In this document: positions 7,691 to 16,663 of the stretch, piece by piece
Numbering within the stretch: the stretch's first letter is position 1
How the letters are laid out: the number at the start of each line of letters is the position of its first letter
From: Nocardiopsis_B sediminis
Lineage (GTDB): Bacteria; Actinomycetota; Actinomycetes; Streptosporangiales; Streptosporangiaceae
Length of the DNA stretch: 64,000 nucleotides
Direction: 5' to 3'
Assembly (NCBI RefSeq): GCF_042650565.1
Contig: NZ_JBHSBH010000015.1
Location: forward strand, 868,001 to 932,000
The notes under the pieces: model-generated
What the model was told of the DNA's origin: nothing
Database searches by the model: none
The model's input: only the letters and a program-made list of their open reading frames with translations
Position numbers and translations under genes: made by a program

Positions 7691-10006
7691 TCAGCCCTGC
7701 GCGCCCGAGGGGCGCTTGAGCTTGCCGACGAAGTTCTCCAGCTGTGAGGAGAACGGGTGGTCGTGCACCATGTAGGTCCACGTCATCGAGGGCCGCTTGA
7801 CCCCGATCTCGGCGACGTCGATGGCGCCGTCGGCGGCCTCGGCCTCGCCGAAGGTCTCGGCCGCCCGCGCGCGGGCGCCGTCGAGGAAGCCCTTGAACTC
7901 GGGGACGGCGTCGCGGTTGAACTCGTCGAGCGGGTCGCGGCGGCCCAGGAACCGCAGGTGGATGCCTTCGCGCAGCTCGGCGAGGAACGCGTTGTGGTCG
8001 GTCCAGCCGCGGTCGAGGTGGTAGAGCGTGATCAGCCGGGCGGCGCGGGCGACTTCGTCGGCCCCGGCGTCCTCGACCAAGTCGGCGTGGTGGGCCGCGC
8101 AGTCGACCGCGAGCTGGCGGTCGCCCAGGTCGTCGGTCAGGACGGCCTCGCGGTGCTCCAGCACCACGCTGCGCTGGACGTCGATCAGCTTGTTGTAGCG
8201 CCAGGTGTTGCGGTGGATGTCGAGCAGCTGGCCCTCGGACACCCGCTGGGCGTGGTCGACCATCCGCAGCCAGCTGGGGTCGGTGATCTCGCCGTCGCCG
8301 GCGGCCTCGTAGCCGCGGGTCTCGGGCGCGTTGTTGGCGACCAGGTCGTCCTCGACGGAGACGAAGAAGGTCGAGGTGCCGGGGTCGCCCTGGCGCCCGG
8401 CGCGGCCGCGCAGTTGGTCGTCGAGCCGGCTGCTGGGGTAGCGGCCGTAGCCCATGACGTGGACCCCGCCGGCCTCCACGACGCGGTCGCGGTCGGCCAT
8501 GTCGCTGCCGCCCAGGCGGATGTCGGTGCCGCGCCCCGCCATCTGGGTGGAGACGGTGATGGCGCCGTGCGTGCCGGCCTCGGCGATGATGGCGGCTTCG
8601 TCGGAGTCGTTCTTGGCGTTGAGGACCACGCACTCCAGGCCGGCGTCGGCCAGGCGCTTGGCGAGGAGCTCGGATTCGGCGACGTCCTGGGTGCCGATGA
8701 GGATCGGCCGCCCGGTGGCGTGCACCTCGGTGACCTCCTCGATCAGCGCGTCCTCCTTCTCCTCGCGCGTGGCGTAGAGGCGGTCGGGCTGGTCGGTGCG
8801 CACGCACGGCTTGTTCGGCGGGATGACCGCGACTTCGAGCTCGTAGAACTCCCGGAGCTGGTCGGCCACCGCCATGGCGGTGCCGGTCATGCCGCAGCGG
8901 GTGGGGTAGCGCAGGACCAGGGCCTGGACGGTGATGGAGTCGAGGACCTCGCCGGTCTCGGAGACGTCGACCTTCTCCTTGGCCTCGACCGCGGCCTGGA
9001 GGCCGTCGGGCCAGCGCTGGAGCAGGGCGATGCGCCCGCGGGACTCGTTGATGATCCGGACCTCGCCGTCGCGGACCACGTAGTGGACGTCGCGCTGGAG
9101 CAGCACGTGGGCGTGCAGGGCGAGGTTGACGCGGGGCAGGACGGAGGTGTCGTCCTCGTCGTAGAGGTCGATGCCGCCCAGCGCCTTCTCGACGGTGTCG
9201 ATGCCGGTGTCGGTGAGCTGGACGTTGCGGCCTTCGTTGTCGATCTCGTAGTCGGTGCCCGGCTTGAGCGTGCGGACGAGCTCGGCCATCTCGACGTCGG
9301 CGTCGGAGTGCTCGGCGGCGCCGGCCAGGACCAGGGGCACGCGCGCTTCGTCGACCAGGACGGAGTCGGCCTCGTCGATGAGCGCGATCCCGGTGTCGGG
9401 GACGACGCGGTCGGCGACATCGGTGACCATGCGGTCGCGCAGGACGTCGAAGCCCAGCTCGCTCACCGAGGCGTAGGTGATGTCGGCGGAATAGGCGGTG
9501 CGGCGCTCGGCGGGGGTGGACTCCTCGCCGATCCAGGCGACGGCCACGCCGAGCAGGTCGTAGAGGGGCCGCATCCACTCGGCGTCGCGCCGGGCGAGGT
9601 AGTCGTTGACGCTCAGCACGTGCACGCGCTGGCCGCGCAGGGCGAAACCGGCCGCCGCCAGAGCGCCGGCGAGGGTCTTGCCCTCGCCGGTGGCCATCTC
9701 GGCGATGTGGCCGTCGAGCAGCGCCATCACCCCAAGGAGCTGCACGTCGAAGGGGCGCTCGCCGAGTGCGCGGCGCGCGGCCTCGCGGCCCACGGCGCAC
9801 AGCTCGACGAGGTCGTCGCGCTCGTAGGGGAGCTCGGCGTTGCCCAGCTCCGCGGCCTTCTCCGTGAGCCGGGCGTCGTCGAGATCGCGCAGCTCAGGCT
9901 CGCGGGCCTCGATGGATTCCAGAAGCTTGGTATAAGGCCGCAGGTCCACCGCACCGGGCTTGCCCAGGAGCCGGCGGACGCTCTCTGCCATTCGTCCGAA
10001 CACCAC
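7691..10006 (-). CDS. secA2: Accessory Sec translocase ATPase SecA2
   Basis: A 771-residue SecA homologue, shorter than housekeeping SecA (about 900) and close to actinobacterial SecA2. It has the Walker A motif MATGEGKT, the DEAD-like box LIDEADSVLVDEARVPL, the SecA substrate-binding region and the second helicase motif QMAGRGTDIRLGG. It lacks the C-terminal zinc-binding tail. SecA2 powers export of a restricted set of proteins through SecYEG. The start is uncertain: GTG at 10006 or 10003, or ATG at 9991. An AGGGTA (TACCCT on the minus strand, 10010-10015) six bases before 10003 suggests a leaderless start there. It is divergent from glpD. Confidence 0.93.
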   Translation of the reverse strand: MVFGRMAESVRRLLGKPGAVDLRPYTKLLESIEAREPELRDLDDARLTEKAAELGNAELPYERDDLVELCAVGREAARRALGERPFDVQLLGVMALLDGHIAEMATGEGKTLAGALAAAGFALRGQRVHVLSVNDYLARRDAEWMRPLYDLLGVAVAWIGEESTPAERRTAYSADITYASVSELGFDVLRDRMVTDVADRVVPDTGIALIDEADSVLVDEARVPLVLAGAAEHSDADVEMAELVRTLKPGTDYEIDNEGRNVQLTDTGIDTVEKALGGIDLYDEDDTSVLPRVNLALHAHVLLQRDVHYVVRDGEVRIINESRGRIALLQRWPDGLQAAVEAKEKVDVSETGEVLDSITVQALVLRYPTRCGMTGTAMAVADQLREFYELEVAVIPPNKPCVRTDQPDRLYATREEKEDALIEEVTEVHATGRPILIGTQDVAESELLAKRLADAGLECVVLNAKNDSDEAAIIAEAGTHGAITVSTQMAGRGTDIRLGGSDMADRDRVVEAGGVHVMGYGRYPSSRLDDQLRGRAGRQGDPGTSTFFVSVEDDLVANNAPETRGYEAAGDGEITDPSWLRMVDHAQRVSEGQLLDIHRNTWRYNKLIDVQRSVVLEHREAVLTDDLGDRQLAVDCAAHHADLVEDAGADEVARAARLITLYHLDRGWTDHNAFLAELREGIHLRFLGRRDPLDEFNRDAVPEFKGFLDGARARAAETFGEAEAADGAIDVAEIGVKRPSMTWTYMVHDHPFSSQLENFVGKLKRPSGAQG

Positions 10007-10413
10007 GCAAGGGTAACGCCGTCGGCGCCGCAGCGGTTCCCCCGCAAGCGGTGGATTTCACGCAATGGCGGCTGCGGCGATGCCGCACCCTGGGCGGCTC
10101 CACGGCGTCCCCGACGGGGCCTCCCGCAGGACACTGGGGCTGGACACACCCGTGATCAGGGACGGGAACCGGCGGTCCCGTCGTCCCTTGGATCCGCCCG
10201 CTCGAACCTTGGCGCCTCGTTCGGCATTGTCGTACGATGGTCGACATCGGAATGAACAACCGTCCGGTTCCCCGCGTCGACCGCGCACCGGCGGCGCCCG
10301 GACCCGGGACCGGACGCGTGGCGGCCCCCGCGGGGGCGGGGCCGCCGCCAAGGCACCCCCGCCCCCGGCCGCACCGCCCACAGCCGCCCCACCGGCCAGC
10401 AGAGGAAGCGCCC
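10007..10413. promoter_or_regulatory. secA2-glpD divergent intergenic region
   Basis: This 407-bp stretch has no supportable gene. For glpD it offers a promoter candidate with -35 TTGGCG (10209-10214), an 18-bp spacer and -10 TACGAT (10233-10238). TGTCG and CGACA half-sites flank the -10, which could host a repressor of glycerol catabolism; that last point is speculation. For secA2 the -10 element at 10010-10015 abuts the start. Confidence 0.4.
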
Positions 10414-11991
10414 ATGCCCACCACATCGACGCACCGGCGCCCGGCCGCCACCCGCGGCGCCACCCGCGCGGAGATCACCCGCGGCACCTTCGACCTCCTC
10501 GTCATCGGCGGCGGCATCCTGGGCACGTCCGTCGCCTGGATGGCCACCCAGGCGGGCCTGCGGGTCGCCATGGTCGACGCCGGCGACTTCGCGGGCGCCA
10601 CCTCCAGCGCCTCGTCCAAACTCGTCCACGGCGGGCTGCGCTACCTCCAGACCGGCAACGTCCGGCTGGTCGCCGAGAACCACCGCGAACGCCGCGCGCT
10701 CTCCGGCGCCGTCGCCCCGCACCTGGTCACCCCGATGCCCTTCCTCGTCCCGGTGTACAAGGGCGGCCCGCACGGCGCCGCCAAGATGGGCGCCGGGGTG
10801 TTCCTCTACTCCGCCCTGTCCGCCTTCGGCGACGGGGTGGGCCGGGTGATGTCGCCCGCGCAGGCGCGCCGCCTCGCCCCCGCTCTACGGACCGACGGGC
10901 TCAAGGCCGTGGCCGCCTACCACGACCACCAGATGAACGACAGCCGCATGGCGATCATGACCGTGCGCGCCGCGGCCGAGGCCGGCGCCGTCGTGCTCAA
11001 CCACGCGCGCGTCGTGGGCCTGCGCACCACGCACGGCCGGGTGACCGGCGCCGATCTGCGCGACGGGGTCGACGGCACGGAGTTCGGCGTGGACGCACGG
11101 CTCGTGCTGAACGCCACCGGGCCCTGGGTCGACCACCTGCGCCGGATGGAGGACCCCGCTGCGGCGCCGAGCGTGCGGCTGTCCAAGGGCGCCCACCTGG
11201 TCCTGCGGACCGACCGCCCCTGGCGGGCGGCGCTGACCATCCCGGTGGACCGGTACCGGGTCTCCTTCGCCATCCCCTGGGAGGACCACCTGCTCCTGGG
11301 CACGACCGATGAGGACTACACCGGCGACCCCGCCGATGTGGGGGTGGTCGCCGCCGACACCGGCCAGATCCTCGGCGAGGCCGGCGCCGCCGTGGAAGCG
11401 GGCACCCTCGACCCCGGCCGGATCACCTACTCCTTCGCCGGGCTGCGCGTGCTGCCCGGCGGGCCCGGCGCCACCAGCTCGGCCCGGCGGGAGACCGTGG
11501 TGACGCTCGGGCGCGGCGGCATGCTGTCGGTGGCGGGCGGCAAGTGGACGACCTACCGGCACATCGGCCGCACCGTGATCGAGCGCCTGCGCAAGGTCCG
11601 GGCGGTGCCGCTGGCCGAGGACATGAGCCCGACGCTCAAGACCGTGCCGCTGCCCGGGATCGGCCAGCCCGACGCGGTGGCGCACCGGCTGATGGCCGAC
11701 CGCGAGCCGCCGGCGCGGATGGACCCGCTGGTGGCGCGGCACCTGGCCACGCACTACGGCAGTGTCGCGCTGGACATCGCCGACCTGGTCCGCGCCGACC
11801 CGGCGGTCGGCGAGCGGATCCACCCCGGCGGCCCCGACATCTGGGCCCAGGCGGTGTTCGCCCGCGACGACGAATGGGCGGTGACGGTCGACGACGTGCT
11901 GCGCCGCCGCACGACGGTCACCGTGCGCGGCCTGGACGACGCCGCCGTGCGCGAGCGGGTGGCCGCGCTGCTGGCCGCCACGCCGCACTGA
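10414..11991 (+). CDS. glpD: Glycerol-3-phosphate dehydrogenase (FAD)
   Basis: This 525-residue flavoprotein oxidises sn-glycerol-3-phosphate to dihydroxyacetone phosphate and passes electrons to the quinone pool at the inner membrane face. The N-terminal FAD-binding Rossmann motif is VIGGGILGTSVA, followed by the GlpD/GlpA hallmark SKLVHGGLRYLQ. Further family blocks are SKGAHLVL, HLLLGTTDEDYTGDP and GGKWTTYR. The ATG at 10414 is preceded by AGAGGAAG. No glycerol kinase or facilitator gene is adjacent, so it appears to be transcribed alone. It converges with the cvnD gene over a strong GC hairpin. Confidence 0.95.
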   Translation: MPTTSTHRRPAATRGATRAEITRGTFDLLVIGGGILGTSVAWMATQAGLRVAMVDAGDFAGATSSASSKLVHGGLRYLQTGNVRLVAENHRERRALSGAVAPHLVTPMPFLVPVYKGGPHGAAKMGAGVFLYSALSAFGDGVGRVMSPAQARRLAPALRTDGLKAVAAYHDHQMNDSRMAIMTVRAAAEAGAVVLNHARVVGLRTTHGRVTGADLRDGVDGTEFGVDARLVLNATGPWVDHLRRMEDPAAAPSVRLSKGAHLVLRTDRPWRAALTIPVDRYRVSFAIPWEDHLLLGTTDEDYTGDPADVGVVAADTGQILGEAGAAVEAGTLDPGRITYSFAGLRVLPGGPGATSSARRETVVTLGRGGMLSVAGGKWTTYRHIGRTVIERLRKVRAVPLAEDMSPTLKTVPLPGIGQPDAVAHRLMADREPPARMDPLVARHLATHYGSVALDIADLVRADPAVGERIHPGGPDIWAQAVFARDDEWAVTVDDVLRRRTTVTVRGLDDAAVRERVAALLAATPH

Positions 11992-12004
11992 CCGCGCCCG
12001 CCGC

Positions 12005-12050
12005 CCCGGGCTGCGGGCCGGCCGCGGTGCGGCCGGGCCCGCGGCCCGGG
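12005..12050. terminator. Bidirectional GC hairpin between glpD and cvnD
   Basis: A nearly perfect inverted repeat of about 21 bp per arm starts CCCGGGC and ends GCCCGGG, with one G:T position, one bulge and a GGT loop. It fills the gap between the convergent glpD and cvnD genes. It is inferred to terminate transcripts from both sides. Confidence 0.6.
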
Positions 12051-12058
12051 TGCGGGGG

Positions 12059-12640
12059 TCAGTGCACGAGCTGGCCGCGCTGGCGGGCCTCGACCGCCAT
12101 GGCGTGCTTGACCAGGGTGACCAGGGTGGCGATGACGGAGTTGCGGTCGCGCGCGTCGCAGCCGACGATCGGGACGTCGGGGGCGAGGTCGAGGGCGTCG
12201 CGCAGCTGCTCGGTGGTGTACCCGTGATCGCCGGTGAAGGAGTTGACGGCGATCATGAACGGCAGCCGCTGCTGCTTCTCGAAGTAGTCCAGCGCCTGGA
12301 AGCAGTCCTCCAGCCGCCGGGGGTCGGCCAGGATCACCGCGCCGAGGGCGCCGCGCGCGAGGTCGTCCCACATGAACCAGAACCGCTGCTGGCCGGGGGT
12401 GCCGAACAGGTACAGGGTGAGGTCGGTATCGAGCGAGATGCGCCCGAAGTCCATGGCGACGGTCGTGGTGGTCTTGTCCGGGGTCGCGGAAAGGTCGTCG
12501 ATGCCGGCGCTGGCGGCGGTGACCGCCGCCTCCGTGCGCACCGGAGGGATCTCGGAGACCGCACCCACGAACGTCGTCTTGCCGGCACCGAACCCACCGG
12601 CGACGATGATCTTCGTAGAGAGCTTCGGTGAATCGTTCAC
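12059..12640 (-). CDS. cvnD: Conservon-type Ras-like GTPase
   Basis: A 193-residue small GTP-binding protein with P-loop GGFGAGKT (residues 15-22), switch II region FGTPGQQRFWFMWDDLARGA and VNSF in the usual N/TKxD position. This is the pattern of CvnD proteins of Streptomyces conservons and the MglA/Rab-like group. Conservons normally carry cvnA (kinase-like), cvnB (roadblock), cvnC (DUF742) and cvnD together. None of the first three is next to this gene, so it is an orphan here. The start is taken as GTG at 12640, which places the P-loop at the normal distance; longer in-frame starts add unrelated residues. Confidence 0.9.
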   Translation of the reverse strand: MNDSPKLSTKIIVAGGFGAGKTTFVGAVSEIPPVRTEAAVTAASAGIDDLSATPDKTTTTVAMDFGRISLDTDLTLYLFGTPGQQRFWFMWDDLARGALGAVILADPRRLEDCFQALDYFEKQQRLPFMIAVNSFTGDHGYTTEQLRDALDLAPDVPIVGCDARDRNSVIATLVTLVKHAMAVEARQRGQLVH

Positions 12641-13014
12641 TGGGTTCTCTGGTTCCTCACAGACTGGCTCCAAAGCAGGGGGATACTCGCGAAATCCCCT
12701 GCCGCTGAGGGGATGCGGCCCCTGACACGGACGGTTCACGCCACGGACCGAACCTAGCATCGTGAGGTCGCGCAACGACCGCGCCGGGGGATCGGGGCCG
12801 CCGCGGCGGCGCCGCCGCGAAGGGGATGTCCGTGCTCTGGAGGTGGGGGTCGGATCCTCGTTGGTCGGGTCGTAGGGCGGAGGTCACGGCGGGGTACGGC
12901 GGTGACCGGGCGACGCGCACCGGAGATGCCATGGTGGCCGGGCCGGGGCGCGGGTCCGGACGGGGCACCCGCACCGGGTCGTGTCCGGCAATGCGGGTGG
13001 AAGTGATCGTACCC
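12641..13014. other. cvnD leader region with two competing hairpins
   Basis: No gene is supportable in these 374 bases. Close to cvnD, GCAGGGGGAT (12675-12684) can pair with ATCCCCTGC (12694-12702). The same ATCCCC (12694-12699) can instead pair with GGGGAT (12709-12714). The two stems are mutually exclusive, an arrangement seen in attenuators, but no leader peptide was identified. Confidence 0.3.
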
Positions 13015-13701
13015 TCACCCGCCACCCGTGTCCGGAACTTCATGGGGTTGTGGATGCGCCGCGCCCTCGGCGGCCGCCGAGGGNNNNNNNNNNNNNNNNN
13101 NNNNNNNNNNNNNNNNNNNNNNNNNNNNNNNNNNNNNNNNNNNNNNNNNNNNNNNNNGCGCGGACGGGGGTCCGCCCGGCCGCGGGCCGGGCGGCGAGGC
13201 GGGGGCAGTGGGCGGCGAGGCGGGGGCGGCGGGCTCGCCGGAGGCCGCCGCGTGGGGCGCCGCGCCGGTGAGCTCGCCGTCGAGCCGGGCGAAGAACTCC
13301 CCCGCCATCTTGCGCGCCACGCCCGTCAGCATGCGCTGGCCGACCCCGCCCACCATCCCGCCCACGACCGCGTCGGCGTCGTAGCGCAGCTCGGTGCGCC
13401 CGTCGCCGGTGCCGGCCAGCTCCACGGACACGTCGGCCTTGACGGTGCCGGGGCCGCCCACCCCCGAGGCCCGCATGACCAGCGACGCGGGGCGGCGCAG
13501 GTCGGTGAGTTCGACGTCGCCCTCGAAGACCCCCTTGATGGAGCCCACGCCCGCGCTGATGGTGCCGCGGTAGCGGTCCGGCCCGGTGCGCTCCAGCGCC
13601 GCGCAGCCCGGGATGGCGCGCGCCAGCACCGCCGGGTCGAGCATGGTCTCCCATACCCGCTCGACGGTGGCGTTCAGGATGGCGGTACCGGTGACCTTCA
13701 C
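13015..13701 (-). CDS. CoxG/SRPBCC-family protein (interrupted by gap)
   Basis: The first ~150 residues form a CoxG-type START/SRPBCC domain (GTAILNATVERVW; DPAVLARAIPGC; GGMVGGVGQRM). CoxG proteins accompany molybdenum hydroxylases of the CO-dehydrogenase family and help recruit the enzyme to the membrane. The GTG at 13701 overlaps the stop of the large-subunit gene (GTGA) and has GGAG upstream. After a Pro/Ala/Gly-rich stretch the gene runs into 74 N (13084-13157). The C-terminus and the stop at 13015 hold only if the gap length keeps frame. A C-terminal membrane anchor, common in CoxG, could be hidden in the gap. Confidence 0.75.
   Translation of the reverse strand: MKVTGTAILNATVERVWETMLDPAVLARAIPGCAALERTGPDRYRGTISAGVGSIKGVFEGDVELTDLRRPASLVMRASGVGGPGTVKADVSVELAGTGDGRTELRYDADAVVGGMVGGVGQRMLTGVARKMAGEFFARLDGELTGAAPHAAASGEPAAPASPPTAPASPPGPRPGGPPSAXXXXXXXXXXXXXXXXXXXXXXXXXPSAAAEGAAHPQPHEVPDTGGG
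13084..13157. other. Assembly gap (74 N)
   Basis: An unbroken run of N lies inside the GC-rich 3' part of the CoxG-like gene. The flanks are extremely GC-rich, so it is probably a sequencing dropout rather than biology. The true length and reading frame across it are unknown. Confidence 0.98.
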
Positions 13702-16130
13702 GCTTGCTCCTTCACGGGGGTGCGGGCCGGGCGCGGGGGCACCGCGGGGATCTCGCCCGCGGCATGCCGCCGGCGCAGGTGGAACAGGTCGGACGGGGAG
13801 ATCGGCATGGCGTCGATGCGGAAGCCCTCGGCGTCTTCGATCGCCGCGGCCAGCACCGCCGACCCCGGGATCACCCCGGCCTCCCCCGCCCCCTTCACGC
13901 CGAGCGGGTTGAGGGGGCTCGCGGTCTCCAGGCTGCCGATCTCGGCCACGGGGACCTCGCTGGCGTAGGGCATCAGGAAGTCCATGAACGAGGCGTTGAG
14001 GAGCTGGCCGCCGCCGTCGTAGACCATGCGCTCCAGCAGCGCGCCCGCCACCCCCTGGGCGACGCCGCCCTGCACCTGCCCCTCGACGATCATCGGGTTG
14101 ATCACGTTCCCGCAGTCGTGCACCACGCAGTAGCGCAGGATGCGGATCTCGGCGGTGTCGGGATCGGTCTCCACGATCGCCGCGTGCGCCCCGTTGGCGA
14201 AGGTGCAGCGCAGCGGGGAGTAGAAGGCGGTGCCCTCCAGGCCCGGCGCGTCGCCCTCGGCCACCGGGGGCCGGTCGTGGCGGGCGTCGGAGAACTGGGT
14301 GGCGGCCACCGAGGCGGCGTCGAAGGCGTAGCGCAGCGGGTTGGACAGCACCGCGACGGTGCCCAGGTCCATCCCCTCCGACGGGGCGCCCCGGACCCGG
14401 ATCCGGCCCTCGGAGAGGTCCAGGTCGCCGGGGTCGGCTCCCAAGGCCTCGGCGGCGACGCGCAGCGCCTTCGCGCGCACCTTGCGGGCGGCCATGGCGA
14501 CGGCGCTGCCGCTGGTCACCGCGCCCCGGGAGGCGTAGGTGCCCACGGAGTAGGGCATGCGGCGGGTATCGCCGGTGGTGACCTCGATGTCGGACATCGG
14601 CACGCCCAGCTCGTCGGCGACGATCTGGGCCAGCACCGTCTGGTGCCCCTGGCCCTGCGTGCTCAGCCCGGTGGCCACGCGCACCCGGCCGCTGGTCTCG
14701 ACCTGCACGTGCCCGCCCTCGTAGGGGCCCGGAGCGGTGCCTTCGACGTAGCAGGCCAGGCCGATGCCCACGCGGCGGCCCTCGGCGCGGGCCCGTTCGC
14801 GGTAGGCGGCGAAGTCGTCCCAGCCGACCAGGTCGGTGATCGCGTTCAGGGTGGCCGGGTAGTCGCCGGAGTCGTAGACCAGCGGGCGCCCGTCCTGGAA
14901 CAGCAGTCCCTGGTCGTAGGGCAGGTCGCGGGGGTGGATGAGGTTGGCCGCGCGCACCTGTGCCCGGTCGCGGCCCAGGCGGTCGGCGATGGCGTCCATG
15001 GTCCGCTCCATCGCGAACACGCCCTGGGGGCGGCCGGCGCCCCGGTAGGGGGTGACGATGACCGTCGTGGTGTAGAGGCTGTGGACCTCCACCCGGTAGG
15101 CGCCCGGCTTGTAGGGGCCCAGGAGCTGGGTGGAGGTGACGATGGGGATGATCATCCCGTAGGGCAGGTAGGCGCCGTTGTCGTGCAGGATGCGCACGTC
15201 CAGGCCGAGGATCCGGCCGTCGCCGTCGAAGCCCACCCGCACCCGCTGCCGCTGGGCGCGCTCGTGGGCGGAGGCGATGAAGTGCTCGCGCCGGTCCTCG
15301 GCCCAGGCGACCTCGCGGCCCAGCCGCCGCGCCGCCCAGGGGACCAGCAGCTCCTCGGGCCAGGGGTGCACGATCTTCACGCCGAACCCGCCGCCGACAT
15401 CGGGCACGACCACCTCGACCTGGCCGAGGGGCAGTTCCAGCCGGGCGGCCACCGCCGCCCGCACACCCGTCGCGGTCTGGGTGGAGGTGTACAGCCGCAG
15501 GCCGCCGCCCGCGCCGGGGTCCCAGCGGGCGTGGACGCCGCGGCCCTCCAGCGGGGTGCAGGCGGAGCGCTCGATGGTGAGGTCGAGGTCGAGGGTGTGC
15601 GGCGCGGCGGCGATCGCGGCGGGGGCGCCGCCGACCTCCTGGACCAGGAGCCCGGCGACGTTGTCGGCCATGTCCTCGTGGACGGTGCGCTCGGCGCTGA
15701 AGGCGTCGTCCAGGCCCACCACCGGGTCTCGGACGTCGTAGCCGACCCGGATGCGCTCCACGGCGTCCTCGGCGGCGTAGCGGTCGCGGGCCACGACCAT
15801 GGCGACCGCCTCGCCGACGTGGTGCACGTACTCCCGGGCCAGCGCGTAGGGGGTGCGGGCGGCCACGATGGAGGGGTGCGGGACGAGCATCGGCAGCGGG
15901 TCGGCCATGGGGCCGGAGAGGTCCTCGTGGGTGTAGACCGCGATCAGGCCGTCGACGTCCAGCGCATCGGTGACGTCGATGTCCAGGATGCGGGCGTGGG
16001 CGTGCGGGCTGCGGACGAAGGCGGCCGCCGCGGCGCCGCGGCACAGGTCGTCGAGGAAGGAGCCCTGCCCGGTGACCAGGCGCTCGTCCTCGGTGCGCTG
16101 AACGGGCGCGCCCACCATGCGGTCGCTCAT
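13698..16130 (-). CDS. Form II molybdenum hydroxylase, large subunit
   Basis: The 810-residue molybdopterin-binding subunit belongs to the xanthine dehydrogenase/CO dehydrogenase family. It carries VVPDVGGGFGVK, the active-site loop PYRGAGR (residues 361-367) and the C-terminal GAGEAG with the catalytic Glu. PYRGAGR matches the AYRGAGR loop of form II CoxL-like enzymes. The Cys loop of genuine form I CO dehydrogenase (AYRCSFR) is absent, so CO oxidation is unlikely. The start at 16130 overlaps the small-subunit gene by 4 bp. With the uracil-type permease and barbiturase-like gene it is best read as a uracil/thymine dehydrogenase. The substrate is inferred, not demonstrated. Confidence 0.9.
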   Translation of the reverse strand: MSDRMVGAPVQRTEDERLVTGQGSFLDDLCRGAAAAAFVRSPHAHARILDIDVTDALDVDGLIAVYTHEDLSGPMADPLPMLVPHPSIVAARTPYALAREYVHHVGEAVAMVVARDRYAAEDAVERIRVGYDVRDPVVGLDDAFSAERTVHEDMADNVAGLLVQEVGGAPAAIAAAPHTLDLDLTIERSACTPLEGRGVHARWDPGAGGGLRLYTSTQTATGVRAAVAARLELPLGQVEVVVPDVGGGFGVKIVHPWPEELLVPWAARRLGREVAWAEDRREHFIASAHERAQRQRVRVGFDGDGRILGLDVRILHDNGAYLPYGMIIPIVTSTQLLGPYKPGAYRVEVHSLYTTTVIVTPYRGAGRPQGVFAMERTMDAIADRLGRDRAQVRAANLIHPRDLPYDQGLLFQDGRPLVYDSGDYPATLNAITDLVGWDDFAAYRERARAEGRRVGIGLACYVEGTAPGPYEGGHVQVETSGRVRVATGLSTQGQGHQTVLAQIVADELGVPMSDIEVTTGDTRRMPYSVGTYASRGAVTSGSAVAMAARKVRAKALRVAAEALGADPGDLDLSEGRIRVRGAPSEGMDLGTVAVLSNPLRYAFDAASVAATQFSDARHDRPPVAEGDAPGLEGTAFYSPLRCTFANGAHAAIVETDPDTAEIRILRYCVVHDCGNVINPMIVEGQVQGGVAQGVAGALLERMVYDGGGQLLNASFMDFLMPYASEVPVAEIGSLETASPLNPLGVKGAGEAGVIPGSAVLAAAIEDAEGFRIDAMPISPSDLFHLRRRHAAGEIPAVPPRPARTPVKEQA

Positions 16131-16663
16131 AGGGCGTCTCCCCGTGCCGCATTCGGGGCGCTCACATCGGCCTCCCCGGCCTCCCGCCGGAGCTCGGCCG
16201 CGCGCAGGACCGCGGCGACGATGTTCCGGTAGCCGGTACATCGGCACAGGTTGCCCGAGACCGCCTCGCGGGCCTCCTCCTCGGTGGGATCGGGGTTGGC
16301 CTCCAGGTGGCTCGCGATCAGGGTGAGGAAGCCCGGTGTGCAGAAGCCGCACTGGAGGGCATGGCACTCGCCGAACGCGCGCTGGACCGGGTGGAGCGCG
16401 CCATCGGGGCCGGCCAGGCCCTCGACCGTCGTGATGTCGGCGTGGCGGGCCGCGCTCACCGCGAAGATCAGGCAGGAGCGCACCGGGAGGCCGTCGAGGA
16501 GGACCGTGCAGGCGCCGCACACGCCGTGCTCGCAGCCCACGTGGGTGCCGGTGAGGCCGAGGTCATGACGCAGGCAGTCCGACAGCAGCCGCCGCGCGGG
16601 GACCCGCGCGGTGTGCGGGACGCCGTTCACGCGCAGCCGGATCTCGTGGAGGTCCTCGGTCAT
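16127..16663 (-). CDS. Molybdenum hydroxylase, 2Fe-2S small subunit
   Basis: The 178-residue iron-sulfur subunit carries two [2Fe-2S] clusters. The N-terminal plant-ferredoxin-type site is GCEHGVCGACTVLLDG plus a later Cys (RSCLIF). The C-terminal four-helix site is QCGFCTPGF...NLCRCTGY. It passes electrons from the molybdenum site to the FAD subunit. The ATG at 16663 overlaps the FAD-subunit stop by 4 bp, and its own stop overlaps the large-subunit start by 4 bp, so M, S and L are translationally coupled. Confidence 0.95.
   Translation of the reverse strand: MTEDLHEIRLRVNGVPHTARVPARRLLSDCLRHDLGLTGTHVGCEHGVCGACTVLLDGLPVRSCLIFAVSAARHADITTVEGLAGPDGALHPVQRAFGECHALQCGFCTPGFLTLIASHLEANPDPTEEEAREAVSGNLCRCTGYRNIVAAVLRAAELRREAGEADVSAPNAARGDAL

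Noticed and set aside
13084..13157. Low-complexity repeat
   Set aside because: These are N characters from an assembly gap, not sequence.
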